DNA of 64,000 bases from Thermomonas aquatica (lineage in GTDB: Bacteria > Pseudomonadota > Gammaproteobacteria > Xanthomonadales > Xanthomonadaceae), in the NCBI RefSeq assembly GCF_006337105.1, contig NZ_CP040871.1:2684501-2748500 (forward strand), read 5' to 3'. Positions within the stretch are counted from its first letter, which is position 1; the number at the start of each line of letters is the position of its first letter. The notes beneath the pieces are model-generated. The model did no database searches. It was not told the DNA's origin and worked only from the letters and a program-made list of their open reading frames with translations. Of the stretch, positions 29,334 through 39,200 are shown one piece after another. Made by a program: the position numbers and the translations under genes.

Positions 29334-30380
29334 ATGGAACTGAGCGTCGATCGCATCGCCTCGCAACTGGCCGGCGAGCCGCTGCGCCCGGCGTATCTGG
29401 TTGCCGGGCCGGAAACCCTGCTGGTCCTCGAAGCCGCCGACGCGGTCCGTGCCGCTGCGCGCGCGCAGGGCATCGAAGAGCGCGAAGTGCACGACATGGA
29501 GGGCCGCGATGCCGACTGGGACGGCCTGGCCGCGTCGATCCACGCGCCCAGCCTGTTCGCCACCCGCCGCCTGGTCGAGGTGCGGCTGCCGACCGGCAAG
29601 CCCGGCAACGAGGGCAGCAAGCTGGTCTGCGGGTTCTGCGCGGAACCGCCGCCGGACGTGGTCCTGCTGGTGATCGCCGGCGACTGGTCGCGCCAGCATC
29701 CGGGCAAGTGGAGCGAAGCGATCGGCCGCGTCGGCCATGCCTGCATCGCCTGGCAGGTCAAGCCGCACGAACTCACCGGCTGGATCGATCGCCGGCTGCG
29801 CAGCCGCGGGGTGAAGGCCACGCCGGATGCGGTGGCGCGGCTGGCCCAGCGCATCGAGGGCAACCTGCTGGCCGCCGCGCAGGAAGTGGACAAGCTGGCG
29901 CTGCTGGCGCAAGCCGATGCCGCATCCAAACCGTTGGATGCGGAGGCGATGGACGCCTTGGTCGCCGATTCCGCGCGCTTCGACGTGTTCCGCCTGGTCG
30001 ATGCCTCGCTCAACGGCAATGCCGCGCAGGTCTCGCGCATGCTCGCCGGCCTGCGCGCGGAAGGCGAGGCGGTGCCGGCGCTGATGGGCATGGTGGTCAA
30101 GGAACTGCAGACCGTGGCCGCGCTGGCGCGCGCGCGCAATTTCGCCGCCGAATGCAAGGCGCTGCGCATCTGGGACTCCAAGCAGGCGGTGTACAAGCGC
30201 GCGCTGGGCAAGCATCCGCCGGAGCGCTGGCAGCGTTTCCTGGTCGAGGCCGGGCGGGTCGACCGCATCGCCAAGGGCCGCGTGCGCATCGGCGAGGAAT
30301 CGCCGGACGCGTGGCTGCAGCTGGAACGCCTGCTGCTGGCGATGGCCGACAAGGGCGCGGCGCGGCTGCTCGCTTCGTGA
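29334..30380 (+). CDS. holA: DNA polymerase III subunit delta
   Basis: This 348-residue subunit of the clamp loader opens the beta ring. The degenerate AAA+ fold shows YLVAGPETLLVLEAADAVR at the start, TRRLVEVRLP, ERWQRFLVEAGRVDRIAKG near the end, and the middle TPDAVARLAQRIEGNLLAAAQEVDKL motif typical of delta. The start at 29334 lies 21 bp after lptE; the stop overlaps nadD by GTGA. The gene order lptE-holA-nadD supports the call. Confidence 0.93.
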   Translation: MELSVDRIASQLAGEPLRPAYLVAGPETLLVLEAADAVRAAARAQGIEEREVHDMEGRDADWDGLAASIHAPSLFATRRLVEVRLPTGKPGNEGSKLVCGFCAEPPPDVVLLVIAGDWSRQHPGKWSEAIGRVGHACIAWQVKPHELTGWIDRRLRSRGVKATPDAVARLAQRIEGNLLAAAQEVDKLALLAQADAASKPLDAEAMDALVADSARFDVFRLVDASLNGNAAQVSRMLAGLRAEGEAVPALMGMVVKELQTVAALARARNFAAECKALRIWDSKQAVYKRALGKHPPERWQRFLVEAGRVDRIAKGRVRIGEESPDAWLQLERLLLAMADKGAARLLAS

Positions 30381-31066
30381 GCGTGCGCAAGCTGCTGGTC
30401 TGCTACGGCGGCACCTTCGACCCGGTGCACAACGGCCACCTGGCGGTGGCGCGCGCGGCGCGCGACGGGCTGGGTGCCGAGGTCGCGCTGCTCCCGGCGC
30501 ACGATCCGCCGCACAAGGGCCCGACCCGCGCCGATGCGATGCAACGCGCGGAGATGCTGGAGCTGGCGGTGGCCGGTGAAGCGGGCTTGTCGGTGGACCG
30601 TCGCGAACTGCGGCGGGACGGGCCTTCCTACACCTTCGACACGCTCGGCGAGTTGCGCGCGGAACATGGCGAGGCCGCGCCCATCGCCTGGCTGATCGGC
30701 GCCGATTCGCTGTTGCAGCTGCATGCCTGGCATCGCTGGCGCGAATTGTTCGACCGCGCCCACATCGTCGCGGTGCAGCGGCCGGGGTCGCAGGTCGATG
30801 CCGCGCGCCTGCGCCAACAGGCGCCGGAGGTGCTGGCCGAGATCGCCGGCCGCTGGCTGCCGCCGGCCGACCTGGCTGCCGCCGCGAACGGTGGCTTCGC
30901 CCTGCTGCCGATGCCGCAACTTCGCCCGGAATCCTCCACCGAGCTGCGCCGCCGCATCCGCACGGGCGGGGACTGGATCGGCTGGGTTCCCCCGGCGGTG
31001 GCGGCCTATATCGTCCGCGAGGGGCTGTATCGCGACCCGGGGGATATACTGGTGCCGTCCCCATAA
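30377..31066 (+). CDS. nadD: Nicotinate-mononucleotide adenylyltransferase
   Basis: This 229-residue cytoplasmic enzyme makes nicotinic acid adenine dinucleotide from NaMN and ATP. The nucleotide-transferase motif GGTFDPVHNGHL (about 11-22) and the late ISSTxxR equivalent ESSTELRRRI are present, as is WLIGADSLLQLHAWHRW. The start is GTG 30377, overlapping the holA stop. It ends in TAA at 31064, and rsfS follows in the same frame eight codons later, so UAA read-through would fuse the two proteins. Confidence 0.94.
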   Translation: MSVRKLLVCYGGTFDPVHNGHLAVARAARDGLGAEVALLPAHDPPHKGPTRADAMQRAEMLELAVAGEAGLSVDRRELRRDGPSYTFDTLGELRAEHGEAAPIAWLIGADSLLQLHAWHRWRELFDRAHIVAVQRPGSQVDAARLRQQAPEVLAEIAGRWLPPADLAAAANGGFALLPMPQLRPESSTELRRRIRTGGDWIGWVPPAVAAYIVREGLYRDPGDILVPSP

Positions 31067-31090
31067 CGCGCCCGACGCCGGGCTTCGCCC

Positions 31091-31510
31091 TTGACCACTA
31101 CCGCCCACGTCATCAAGACCAGCCTGCCCAACCCGCCGCCGTCGGTGGAATCGCTCCTGAAGACCGTGCATGCCGCGCTGGACGAACTGAAGGCCAAGGA
31201 CGTGACCCGGATCGACGTGCGCGGCAAGAGCAGCGTCTGCGATTTCATGGTGGTCGCTTCGGGTACCTCGACCCGCCACGTGAAGTCGATCGCCGACGAA
31301 GTGGTGCGCTTCGCCAAGAAGCTCGACGTGATGCCGCTGGGCGTGGAAGGCGAGCGCGAGGCCGAGTGGGTGCTGGTCGACCTGGGCGATGTCGTGGTCC
31401 ACGTGATGCTGCCGCGGGTGCGCGAGTTCTACGCGCTGGAACGGCTGTGGACGGTCGGCGACCAGCCGCCGGATCAGATCGGCGAAAGCGACGCCGAATC
31501 GCAACTCTGA
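31091..31510 (+). CDS. rsfS: Ribosome silencing factor RsfS
   Basis: This protein of up to 139 residues binds ribosomal protein uL14 and blocks subunit joining in starvation. The core is complete: VRGKSSVCDFMVVASGTSTRHVKSIADEVV and VHVMLPRVREFYALERLW. The start is uncertain. TTG 31091 gives a 139-residue product with a 19-residue extension, while GTG 31148 would match the usual family length. Neither has a good ribosome site, so coupling to nadD is likely. rlmH follows after 4 bp. Confidence 0.9.
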   Translation: MTTTAHVIKTSLPNPPPSVESLLKTVHAALDELKAKDVTRIDVRGKSSVCDFMVVASGTSTRHVKSIADEVVRFAKKLDVMPLGVEGEREAEWVLVDLGDVVVHVMLPRVREFYALERLWTVGDQPPDQIGESDAESQL

Positions 31511-31514
31511 ACCC

Positions 31515-31985
31515 TTGAAGGCGCGCCTGGTCGCCGTCGGCGAACGCGCGCCCGCCTGGGTGGCGCAGGGTTTCTCCGAGTACCAGAAACGCCTGTCGCA
31601 CTGGCTGCCGCTGGACCTGGTCGAGGTGGAGCCCGGCGTGCGCGGCAAGGGCCGCGATACCGCGAAGGCGATGGCCGACGAAGGCGCGCGCGTGCTAGCC
31701 GCCTTGCCGAAGCATGCGCATGTGGTCGCGCTCGATGGCCGCGGCAAGATGCATTCTTCCGAACAGCTGGCGGTTCGCCTCGAACATTGGCGCGGGCAGG
31801 GGCGCGATCTCGCCTTCCTGATCGGCGGCCCCGAAGGCCACGCGCCCGAAGCGCTGCAGCGTGCCGACGAAACCTGGTCGCTCGGCCCGTTGACCCTGCC
31901 GCACATGCTGGTGCGGCTGGTGCTGGCGGAACAGGTCTATCGCGCGGCGGCATTGCTGGCGAACCATCCCTACCATCGCGCCTGA
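31515..31985 (+). CDS. rlmH: 23S rRNA (pseudouridine1915-N3)-methyltransferase RlmH
   Basis: This 156-residue SPOUT methyltransferase is normal length when started at TTG 31515. Family marks are FSEYQKRLSHWLPLDLVEV, the knot motif FLIGGPEGHAPEAL, and the C-terminal LVRLVLAEQVYRAAALLANHPYHR. It methylates pseudouridine in helix 69 of 23S rRNA using S-adenosylmethionine. The neighbour rsfS is also a ribosome factor. Confidence 0.94.
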   Translation: MKARLVAVGERAPAWVAQGFSEYQKRLSHWLPLDLVEVEPGVRGKGRDTAKAMADEGARVLAALPKHAHVVALDGRGKMHSSEQLAVRLEHWRGQGRDLAFLIGGPEGHAPEALQRADETWSLGPLTLPHMLVRLVLAEQVYRAAALLANHPYHRA

Positions 31986-32052
31986 CCGCCACGATGCGCG
32001 CAGGGCGGCGGCCTCGCCGGCATCGCCGGCATCGCCATGCCGTCGATGCCGG

Positions 32053-32283
32053 ATGCGGATTGCGCGGGCGAAACGTGCCGAGGCGCCGCTGCATCGTCAT
32101 TCCGACGCACAGATCGGCTGGACCGTCTCGGGCAGGTCGCGGATGGGATCGGCTGGCAGGCAATGCGTGTTGCAAGCCGGCGACATCATGCTGTTCCCGC
32201 CGAATGTGGAGCATGCCATCGAGGTCTTCGCGCCACTGCGGCAGGATCGGATCGATCGGACCGCGGCCGGCAAGCGGCAGTAG
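32053..32283 (+). CDS. Short cupin-domain protein, possibly a remnant
   Basis: This 76-codon frame carries both cupin motifs in miniature: PLHRHSDAQIGWTVSGRSRM and QAGDIMLFPPNVEHAIEVF. It is shorter than normal cupins: after the second motif the usual strand before the FAPLRQD tail appears shortened. It may be a small metal-binding protein or the decayed end of a longer regulator. No ribosome site is clear. The surrounding 31986-32347 holds nothing else except a hairpin at 32304. Confidence 0.45.
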   Translation: MRIARAKRAEAPLHRHSDAQIGWTVSGRSRMGSAGRQCVLQAGDIMLFPPNVEHAIEVFAPLRQDRIDRTAAGKRQ

Positions 32284-32303
32284 CCGGCATGCGCGCGGGG
32301 AAG

Positions 32304-32326
32304 CGCCCGCATCGTCGATGCGGGCG
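32304..32326. terminator. Hairpin between convergent genes, terminator-like
   Basis: CGCCCGCATC and GATGCGGGCG form a perfect 10-bp stem with a GTC loop. It lies between the ends of the cupin frame and tonB. No T tract follows on either strand, so intrinsic termination is doubtful. Confidence 0.4.
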
Positions 32327-32347
32327 TCCCGCCGCTGCCGGGCCGGC

Positions 32348-33058
32348 TCAGTCCGCCAGCGCGAACACGATCGGCACCATCCCGATCGCCTGCACGGCCA
32401 GGCCGTTCTTCGCCGCCGGCTGGAAGCTCCAGCGCTTGAGCACCTGCGCGCGCGCGGCCTCGTCCAGCTCGCGATGGCCGCTGCTCTGCGCGACCTTGAC
32501 TTCAAGCGGGCGGCCGTCGACGCCGACCAGCACCTGCAGCAGCACGGTGCCGGTCAGCCGCTGCTGCAGGGCGCGGCGCGGATAGCTGGGGGCGGGCGCC
32601 AGCCGGTATTCGAGTTGCATCGCGGTGGGCCCCGCCGTGGCGATCTCCAGGGCGTCGGTGTCGCCGGTGTTGTCGCTGTCGGTGGGCACGTACTCGCTGC
32701 CGCTGTCGGTCACGATCTCGGAGGAGGCGGTTGCGATCGGCTTGGGCGTGACCGGGCGCTTCTCGATGGGCCTGGCATCGACCGGCACCGGCTTGGCCTT
32801 TTCGACGATCTCGGCTTTCTCGGGTTTCGGTTGTTCGCGCGGAATCCAGCGGAAGTCGTCGCGCGGCTCTTCGTCGATGGAGCTCAGCGGCGGGGGCATC
32901 GACAGCGGCATCATCAGCATGCCGAAGGCCAGCAAGTTCACCGCGATCGTGCCGCTCATGGTCAGGATCCGGGCGGAATCCAGCTGCGGTTTCTCGGCGG
33001 GCTTGAGCAGGGCGAAGCCGGTGGAGCGGGACAGGGCGTGGGCGGGTGCGCGGACCAT
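32348..33058 (-). CDS. tonB: Energy transducer TonB
   Basis: This 236-residue protein has one membrane helix (about 35-52, MSGTIAVNLLAFGMLMMPL), a Pro/Lys/Glu-rich periplasmic spacer (PKPEKAEIVEKAKPVPV), and a C-terminal TonB domain with YPRRALQQRLTGTVLLQVLV and VLKRWSFQPA. It couples the proton-motive force via ExbB/ExbD to receptors such as the Oar-like protein at 3079-6153. No exbB or exbD lies nearby, so it is one of several TonB-type proteins or works in trans. Confidence 0.9.
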   Translation of the reverse strand: MVRAPAHALSRSTGFALLKPAEKPQLDSARILTMSGTIAVNLLAFGMLMMPLSMPPPLSSIDEEPRDDFRWIPREQPKPEKAEIVEKAKPVPVDARPIEKRPVTPKPIATASSEIVTDSGSEYVPTDSDNTGDTDALEIATAGPTAMQLEYRLAPAPSYPRRALQQRLTGTVLLQVLVGVDGRPLEVKVAQSSGHRELDEAARAQVLKRWSFQPAAKNGLAVQAIGMVPIVFALAD

Positions 33059-33223
33059 GGTCGACCTCCGTCAGGGTGCGATGTTGGGGAACACGAACCA
33101 TGCAACGCGCGGACGGCACGTATGGGGTTGGCCTCCTGCGGATTGCACGCTTCCACGCTGCTCCGTGCGCTGGCGTACGGCAACCGGCGGACGACGACCG
33201 GCCACGGCCTGCCGACAAGCGGC

Positions 33224-33236
33224 AATGAGTCGCATT
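33224..33236. promoter_or_regulatory. Weak Fur-like inverted repeat upstream of tonB
   Basis: AATG-N5-CATT forms an inverted repeat about 165 bp upstream of the tonB start, matching the outer halves of a Fur box core. Iron control of tonB would be expected, but the match is short and the distance long. The rest of 33059-33289 shows nothing else except the SIMPL terminator. Confidence 0.2.
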
Positions 33237-33240
33237 CGCC

Positions 33241-33267
33241 AAAAAAACGCCCGCACGGGGCGGGCGT
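33241..33267 (-). terminator. Rho-independent terminator of the SIMPL gene
   Basis: Read on the minus strand, ACGCCCGC / GCGGGCGT pair over 8 bp around a five-base loop and are followed by seven T residues (33247-33241). It lies just past the stop of the SIMPL-domain gene. Confidence 0.9.
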
Positions 33268-33289
33268 CGCGACGGCTCCTGCGCCGGGT

Positions 33290-34024
33290 TCAGTCGCCGA
33301 GTTCGAACACCACCTCGACGCTGACCGACAGCGTGCTTTCGCCCGGCGATACCGAGGTTTCCTTGGCGAAGCCGGCATCCGCGGCCATCGCCCGCATCAT
33401 CGGCATCGGCCGCGGGAAGCTGGCGCCGCCCTCGCTGATGCTGACGATCCGGCGCACCTTCAGGCCCAGCGCCTCGGCGTAGGTCCTGGCGCGCGCCTGC
33501 GCCTTCTTGAGCGCGGCGACGCGCGCCTCGTCGTAGGCCTCGTCCGGCTTGTCCACCTCGAAACTCGGGCCGTTGACCTGGTTGGCGCCCTGTTCGACGA
33601 AGGTGTCCAGCACCTTGCCGAGCTTGGACAGGTCGCGCACCTTGACGTTGACCGTGTTGCTGGCCTGGTAGCCGACGATGGACGGCGGCGCGTTCTCGAC
33701 GTACTTGTAGTTCGGGTTGAGGTTGATGCCGCTGGTCTGGATGTCGCGCTCGGCGATGCCGGCCGCGCGGATCGCGGCCATCACCTTGTCCATCTGCGCG
33801 GCATTCGCGCGCATCGCCGCGTTGGCGTCGGTGGCCTGGGTGACCACGCCGGTGGAGATCGTGGCCACGTCCGGCACGCGCTTGGCATCGGCGGATGCGG
33901 AGACGGACAGCAGGGTGCCGGTGGCCGGCATCTCGCCAGCGGTCGAAGTCTGGGGTTGGGCGCAAGCGGTCATGGGAATCCCGAAGGCAAGGACGATGGC
34001 GAGGACGAGCGGGCGGAACGGCAT
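33290..34024 (-). CDS. SIMPL-domain periplasmic protein
   Basis: This 244-residue protein starts with signal peptide MPFRPLVLAIVLAFGIPMTACA. The SIMPL (DUF541) domain fills the rest: LSVSASADAKRVPDVATISTGV, then AALKKAQARARTYAEALGLKV and IVSISEGG, ending in a beta strand (LSVSVEVVFELGD). A TACGC-type lipobox is not convincing, although the Cys at residue 21 could be lipidated. Members are periplasmic; BP26 of Brucella forms channels. The exact role is unknown. Confidence 0.88.
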   Translation of the reverse strand: MPFRPLVLAIVLAFGIPMTACAQPQTSTAGEMPATGTLLSVSASADAKRVPDVATISTGVVTQATDANAAMRANAAQMDKVMAAIRAAGIAERDIQTSGINLNPNYKYVENAPPSIVGYQASNTVNVKVRDLSKLGKVLDTFVEQGANQVNGPSFEVDKPDEAYDEARVAALKKAQARARTYAEALGLKVRRIVSISEGGASFPRPMPMMRAMAADAGFAKETSVSPGESTLSVSVEVVFELGD

Positions 34025-34165
34025 GGTGGACTCCTTGTCGATGCGGGGGAATGGTAGCGGGCGGCGCGGTCGGCGCCAGGTGAACGCCGGTGCCGGAGTG
34101 AACGCATGGTGAGCCGCAGCGGGGTTGCGTGCGCCAATGCACGCGGCCCGCAGTCAGCCGCGGGT

Positions 34166-34171
34166 TAGACT
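34166..34171 (+). promoter_or_regulatory. Candidate -10 box of maf
   Basis: TAGACT lies exactly six bases before ATG 34178, again with no room for a leader or ribosome site. It would drive the maf-rng-yhdP-tldD operon. Confidence 0.5.
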
Positions 34172-34177
34172 TTACGC

Positions 34178-34747
34178 ATGCTGCATCTTGCCTCGCGCTC
34201 GCCGCGCCGCGCCGAACTGCTGGCCCGCCTGGGCCTCGATTTCGGCGTCATCGACCTCGATATCCCCGAACGCCAGGGCGCGTCCGAAGCCGCCCACGAA
34301 TACGTGCGCCGGGTGGCGCGCGAGAAGGCCGGCGCCGGCCTGCTGGAGGTCGTCGCGGTGCCGGGTGCGGTGGTGCTTGGCGCGGATACCGAGGTGATCC
34401 TCGACGGCCGCGTGTTCGGCAAGCCCGCCGATGCGGTGGATGCCGCCGGCATGCTGCGTACGCTGTCGGGCCGCACGCACGAAGTCATCACCGCGGTCTC
34501 GCTGGTCTCGGCCGGGCGTGAAACCCAGGCGGTCTCCACCTCGCAGGTGCAGGTGGCGGCGCTGTCCGATGCCGACATCGCCGCCTGCATCGCCAGCGGC
34601 GAATGGGACGGCAAGGCCGGTGCCTATGCGATCCAGGGCCGCTTCCAGGCCCACATCGAGCACCTGTCCGGCAGCTACAGCGGGGTGATGGGCCTGCCCT
34701 TGTTCGAGACCGCGCAACTGCTGAAGCGGTTCGGGCTGCTGCAATGA
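34178..34747 (+). CDS. maf: Maf-family nucleotide pyrophosphatase
   Basis: This 189-residue housecleaning enzyme hydrolyses non-canonical or pyrimidine nucleoside triphosphates. The N-terminal loop [12 protein letters not shown], the catalytic Asp segment [26 protein letters not shown] and the late [10 protein letters not shown] motif are all present. It overlaps rng by ATGA. Its ATG sits on a likely leaderless start. Confidence 0.93.
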   Translation: MLHLASRSPRRAELLARLGLDFGVIDLDIPERQGASEAAHEYVRRVAREKAGAGLLEVVAVPGAVVLGADTEVILDGRVFGKPADAVDAAGMLRTLSGRTHEVITAVSLVSAGRETQAVSTSQVQVAALSDADIAACIASGEWDGKAGAYAIQGRFQAHIEHLSGSYSGVMGLPLFETAQLLKRFGLLQ

Positions 34748-36237
34748 GCGAGGAACTGCTGGTCAACGTGACCCCGCGCGAAACCCGCGTCGCGGTGGTC
34801 GAGAACGGCATGCTGCAGGAACTGCACATCGAGCGCGGCAGCCAGCGCGGCGTGGTCGGCAACATCTACAAGGGCAAGGTGCAGCGGGTGATGCCGGGCA
34901 TGCAGGCCGCGTTCGTAGACATCGGCCTGGAGCGCGCGGCCTTCCTGCATGCCAACGACATCTTCCGCAGCACCCAGCTCGACACCGGCGAGGGCGACGA
35001 TGCGCCGGCCAGTGCGCCGATGCAGGTGCAGATCCCGATCACCGAACTGCTGCGCGACGGCGCCGAGATCGTGGTGCAGGTGGTCAAGGACCCGATCGGC
35101 AGCAAGGGCGCCCGGCTGACCACCCAGATCAGCATTCCCTCGCGCTACATGGTGCTGCTGCCGCGCTCGCGCGTGCTCGGCATCTCCGCGCGGATCGAGG
35201 ACGAGGACGAGCGCGCGCGGCTGAAATCGCTGATGACCGAACTGGCGCCGCCCGGCGGGCAGTTCGGCTACATCGTGCGCACCAATGCCGAAGGGCAGCC
35301 GGCCGAGGCGCTTGCGGAAGACGTCGCCTACCTGGGCCGCGCCTGGAAGCTGGTCGAGGAAACTGCCGCCAGCGCCAAGGTCGGCAGCTGCGTGTACGAG
35401 GACCTCAGCCTGCCGCTGCGCGCGGTGCGCGACCTCATCCGCCGCGACGTGGAGAAGGTCAAGGTCGATTCGCGCGAGACCTGCGAGCGCCTGCGCGAAT
35501 TCGCCGCGCAGTACATGCCGGAACTGGCGGAGAAGATCGAGCACTACGGTGGCGCGCGCCCGATCTTCGACCTGTACGGGGTCGAGGACGAGATCGGCCG
35601 CGCGCTGGAGAAGGAAGTGCCGCTGAAATCCGGCGGTTACCTGGTGATCGACCAGACCGAGGCGATGACCACGGTCGACGTGAACACTGGGTCCTTCCTC
35701 GGCCAGCGCAACCTGGAGGAGACGGTCTACCGCACCAACCTGGAGGCCGCGCAGGCGGTGGCGCGCCAGCTGCGCCTGCGCAACCTGGGCGGGATCATCA
35801 TCATCGACTTCATCGACATGATCGATGCCGAGCACCGCCGGCAGGTGCTGCGCACCCTGGAGAAATCGCTGGCGCGCGACCATGCCAAGACCACGGTCTA
35901 CGACTTCTCGCCGCTCGGCCTGGTGGAGATGACCCGCAAGCGCACGGTGGAATCGCTGCAACGCCAGTTGAGCGAGCCCTGCCACGAATGCAGCGGGCGC
36001 GGCACGGTCAAGACCGCGGAAACCGTCACCTACGAGATCTTCCGCGAGATCGTCCGCGCGGTGCGCCAGTTCGATGCGGCGCGCCTGCTGGTGATCGCCT
36101 CGCCGAAGGTGGTGGGCCGCATCACCGACGAAGAGTCGAACGCGGTCGCCGAGTTGGAGGAATTCCTCGGCAAGTCGATCCGCTTCCAGGCGGATGGGCA
36201 ATACATGCAGGAGCAGTTCGATGTCGTGCTGCTCTGA
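34744..36237 (+). CDS. rng: Ribonuclease G
   Basis: This 497-residue endoribonuclease processes the 5' end of 16S rRNA and some mRNAs. The S1 domain ([21 protein letters not shown]) is near the N-terminus. The catalytic DNase I-like region has TVDVNTGSF and IIIIDFIDM with magnesium-binding Asp residues, and the zinc-link CHECSGRG sits near residue 418. The size fits RNase G rather than RNase E, which has a long C-terminal scaffold. It lies between maf and yhdP, the conserved order. Confidence 0.94.
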   Translation: MSEELLVNVTPRETRVAVVENGMLQELHIERGSQRGVVGNIYKGKVQRVMPGMQAAFVDIGLERAAFLHANDIFRSTQLDTGEGDDAPASAPMQVQIPITELLRDGAEIVVQVVKDPIGSKGARLTTQISIPSRYMVLLPRSRVLGISARIEDEDERARLKSLMTELAPPGGQFGYIVRTNAEGQPAEALAEDVAYLGRAWKLVEETAASAKVGSCVYEDLSLPLRAVRDLIRRDVEKVKVDSRETCERLREFAAQYMPELAEKIEHYGGARPIFDLYGVEDEIGRALEKEVPLKSGGYLVIDQTEAMTTVDVNTGSFLGQRNLEETVYRTNLEAAQAVARQLRLRNLGGIIIIDFIDMIDAEHRRQVLRTLEKSLARDHAKTTVYDFSPLGLVEMTRKRTVESLQRQLSEPCHECSGRGTVKTAETVTYEIFREIVRAVRQFDAARLLVIASPKVVGRITDEESNAVAELEEFLGKSIRFQADGQYMQEQFDVVLL

Positions 36238-36246
36238 GCGCGCGGC

Positions 36247-39200
36247 ATGACCACCCCGCTGCGCCGGCGCCTGCGCCTGCTGCGCCGTGGCGCCTGGTAC
36301 GGCTTGGCCGCGCTGCTGGTGCTGTTCGCGCTGGGCAATGGCATCGGCAGCCAGTTGCTGCCGCTGGTGGAGCGCCACCCGCAGAAGATCGCCGAATGGC
36401 TGAGCGCGCGCGCGCAACGCAAGGTCGCGTTCGACCACGTCGAAACCGAATGGACCCGGCGCGGCCCGCTGCTGCGGCTGGACAACCTGCGCATCGGCGA
36501 CGGCGCCGATCCGCTGCGCATCGGCGACGCGGAGATCCTGGTCGCCCAATATGCCGGGCTGCTGCCGGGGCGTTCGTTCACCGAGTTGCGCGTGCGCGGG
36601 CTGGACCTGACCCTGCAGCGCGACGCGGCCGGGCGCTGGAGCGTGCGCGGCCTGCCCGGACAGCAGCAGGCGGACGGCGACCCGTTCGCCACCCTGGAGC
36701 GCCTGGGCGAATTGCAGGTGTCGGATGCGCGCCTGCACGTGAGCGCGCCGGAACTGCAGGTCGACATGAGCCTGCCGCGCATCGACCTGCGCATGCGGGT
36801 GGACGGCCCGCGCATCCGCGGGGGCGCGCGGGCATGGCTGCGCAAGCGGGCGATGCCGTTCGCGATGGCGCTGGATTTCGACCGCCGCAGCGGCGATGGC
36901 CGGGTATACGCGGGCACGCGCAAGGCAGACCTGCGCGAGCTGGCCGGCATCGTGCAGTTCGCCGGGATCGCGCCGGCGTCCGGCCGCGGCCGGATCCAGG
37001 CCTGGGCGGCCTTGAAGGCGCACCGCGTGGTCGACGTGCATGCCGATGCCGCGATGGAAAACGTGGTGCTGCGCGGCGCGCCGCTCGCCGGCGGGCGCAG
37101 CGCGCCGACCCTGGATTTCGGCATCGTCAACATGGACGCGCGCTGGACCGGCAGCATCCGCCAGTGGCAGGCGCGCGCGGCCCGCCTGCGGATCGGCGAA
37201 GGCGAGCGCCAGCAGGTGCTGGATGGCGTCGCCGTTGCCGGCGGCGGGCAGTACGGCCTGCGGGCCAGGCGCATCGATGCCGCGCCCCTGCTGGCCTTGC
37301 TGGCATTGAGCGACCGCGTGTCGCCGGACCTGCGCCGCTGGCTGCATGGCTCCGCCGCCGGTGCGGTGCTGGAGAACGTGGACGTGGCCGGCGCGCGCGG
37401 CGGCGGCTTGCGCGTCGACGCGCTCGTGCGCGGCCTGCATTTCGCGCCGGTCGGCAACAGCCCGGGCATGCGCGGCGTCGATGCGCAGCTGCAGGGCGAC
37501 GCCGATGGCCTGCGCCTGCGCTTCGACCGCACGGCCATGGTGGCGTTCGACTGGCCTGCGGGCTTCGGCGTGGTCCACCAATTCACCCTCGACGGCGAAG
37601 CCGTGCTCTGGCGCGATGGCGCGGGCTGGACCGTGCGCACGCCGGGGCTGGCCATCGGCGGCAAGGAGCTCAGCCTGAAGGCGCGCGGCGGCATCGGTTT
37701 CCCGAACGATGGCGGGCGCCCGCACCTCGACATCGCCGCCGACATCGGTGACGCCCAGGTCTCCGCCGCGCACGGTTTCTGGATCCATCACCTGATGCCG
37801 AAATCGACCGTCGAATGGCTGGATGCCGCGCTCCAGGGCGGCACCCTGCGCGACATCCATGCGGTGGTCGCCGGCGACCTCGACGATTGGCCGTTCCACA
37901 CCGAGGCCGGCCACGCCGGTGCCGGCAAATTCCGCGTCGATGCCCGCATGCAGGGCGGCAAGCTCAAGTTCCAGCCGGATTGGCCGGCGATCGAGCAGCT
38001 GGACGGCAACATCCGCTTCGAGGCGGATGGGTTCACCATCGCCGGCTCCGGCCGGCTCGCCGGCGTGCCGGTCGGCTCGTTCAGGGCCGGCATCCCGCGG
38101 TTCGGCCGCGCCGAGCTGAGCGTGGATGCGAACGCCGCCGGCGACGCCGGCGCGTTCCTGGCGATGCTGCGGCAGAGCCCGCTGCACAAGGAACATGGCG
38201 AGGTGATGGACAACCTACGGGCGGCGGGCCCGGCCACCGCCGATTTCCACATGCTGCTGCCGTTCCACCACGACGGCGCGCCGCAGATGCGCATGCAGGG
38301 CAGGATCGACCTTGCCGGCGCCACGATGCGCGAGGAGCGCTGGAAGCTGGCCTTCGACAACGTGCGCGGGCAGGCCAGTTACGACAACGGCGGTTTCCTC
38401 GCGGACAAGCTGCAGGTGCGCCACGACGGCGCCGCGGGCGTGCTCTCGTTGCGCGCCGGCCCGCATGTGCGCGACGCGAACCAGGCGTTCGAGGCGGAGC
38501 TGCAGGCGAATGCCGGGATCGACGACCTGCTCGACAAGGCCGGCAACCTCGGCTGGCTGAAGCCCTACCTGGACGGGCGTTCGGCATGGACGGTGGCGGT
38601 GGCGATCCCGCACGGCGCGGCGCAGGCCGCGCCGCCGACGCGCCTGCAATTGCGTTCGAACCTGGTCGGAACCTCGATCGACCTGCCGGAACCCGTGCGC
38701 AAGCCCGCATCCGAGGCGATGGAGGCGACGGTCGACGTGAACCTGCCGATGGAACGCGGCGAGGTCGCGGTCGAGCTCGGCAACCTGCTCTCGCTGCGCA
38801 GCCGCAGCAGCGGGCAGCAGACCGGCGTGCGCGTGCAGCTAGGCGGCAGCGTGGCGGACGCGCCGCCGGCCAATGGGCTGGTCATCGGCGGGCGCGTGGA
38901 CCGGCTGGATGCGCTGGACTGGATCGGGGTGGTGTCCGGCGACCGCGGCGGCGCTTCGATGCCGCTGCGCCGGATCGAGGTCGATGCCAGGCAGTTGCGC
39001 CTGCTGGGCTCGAACTTCGCCGACGCGAAGCTGATCCTGGCCCCCGCCGCGCGCGGCACCGCAGTGCAGGTGCAGGGCGCTGGCATCGCCGGTTCGTTGC
39101 TGGTGCCGGACCAGGACGGTGCGACCGTCGCCGGCCGTTTCGAACGCCTGCATTGGCGGATGCCGGCGAAGGGCGCGCCGGCGAAGCCGGTGGCCGCTCC

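Noticed and set aside
34675..38196. A 1,173-codon minus-strand frame opposite rng and yhdP
   Set aside because: It is antisense to two well-supported conserved genes and has no recognisable protein motif.
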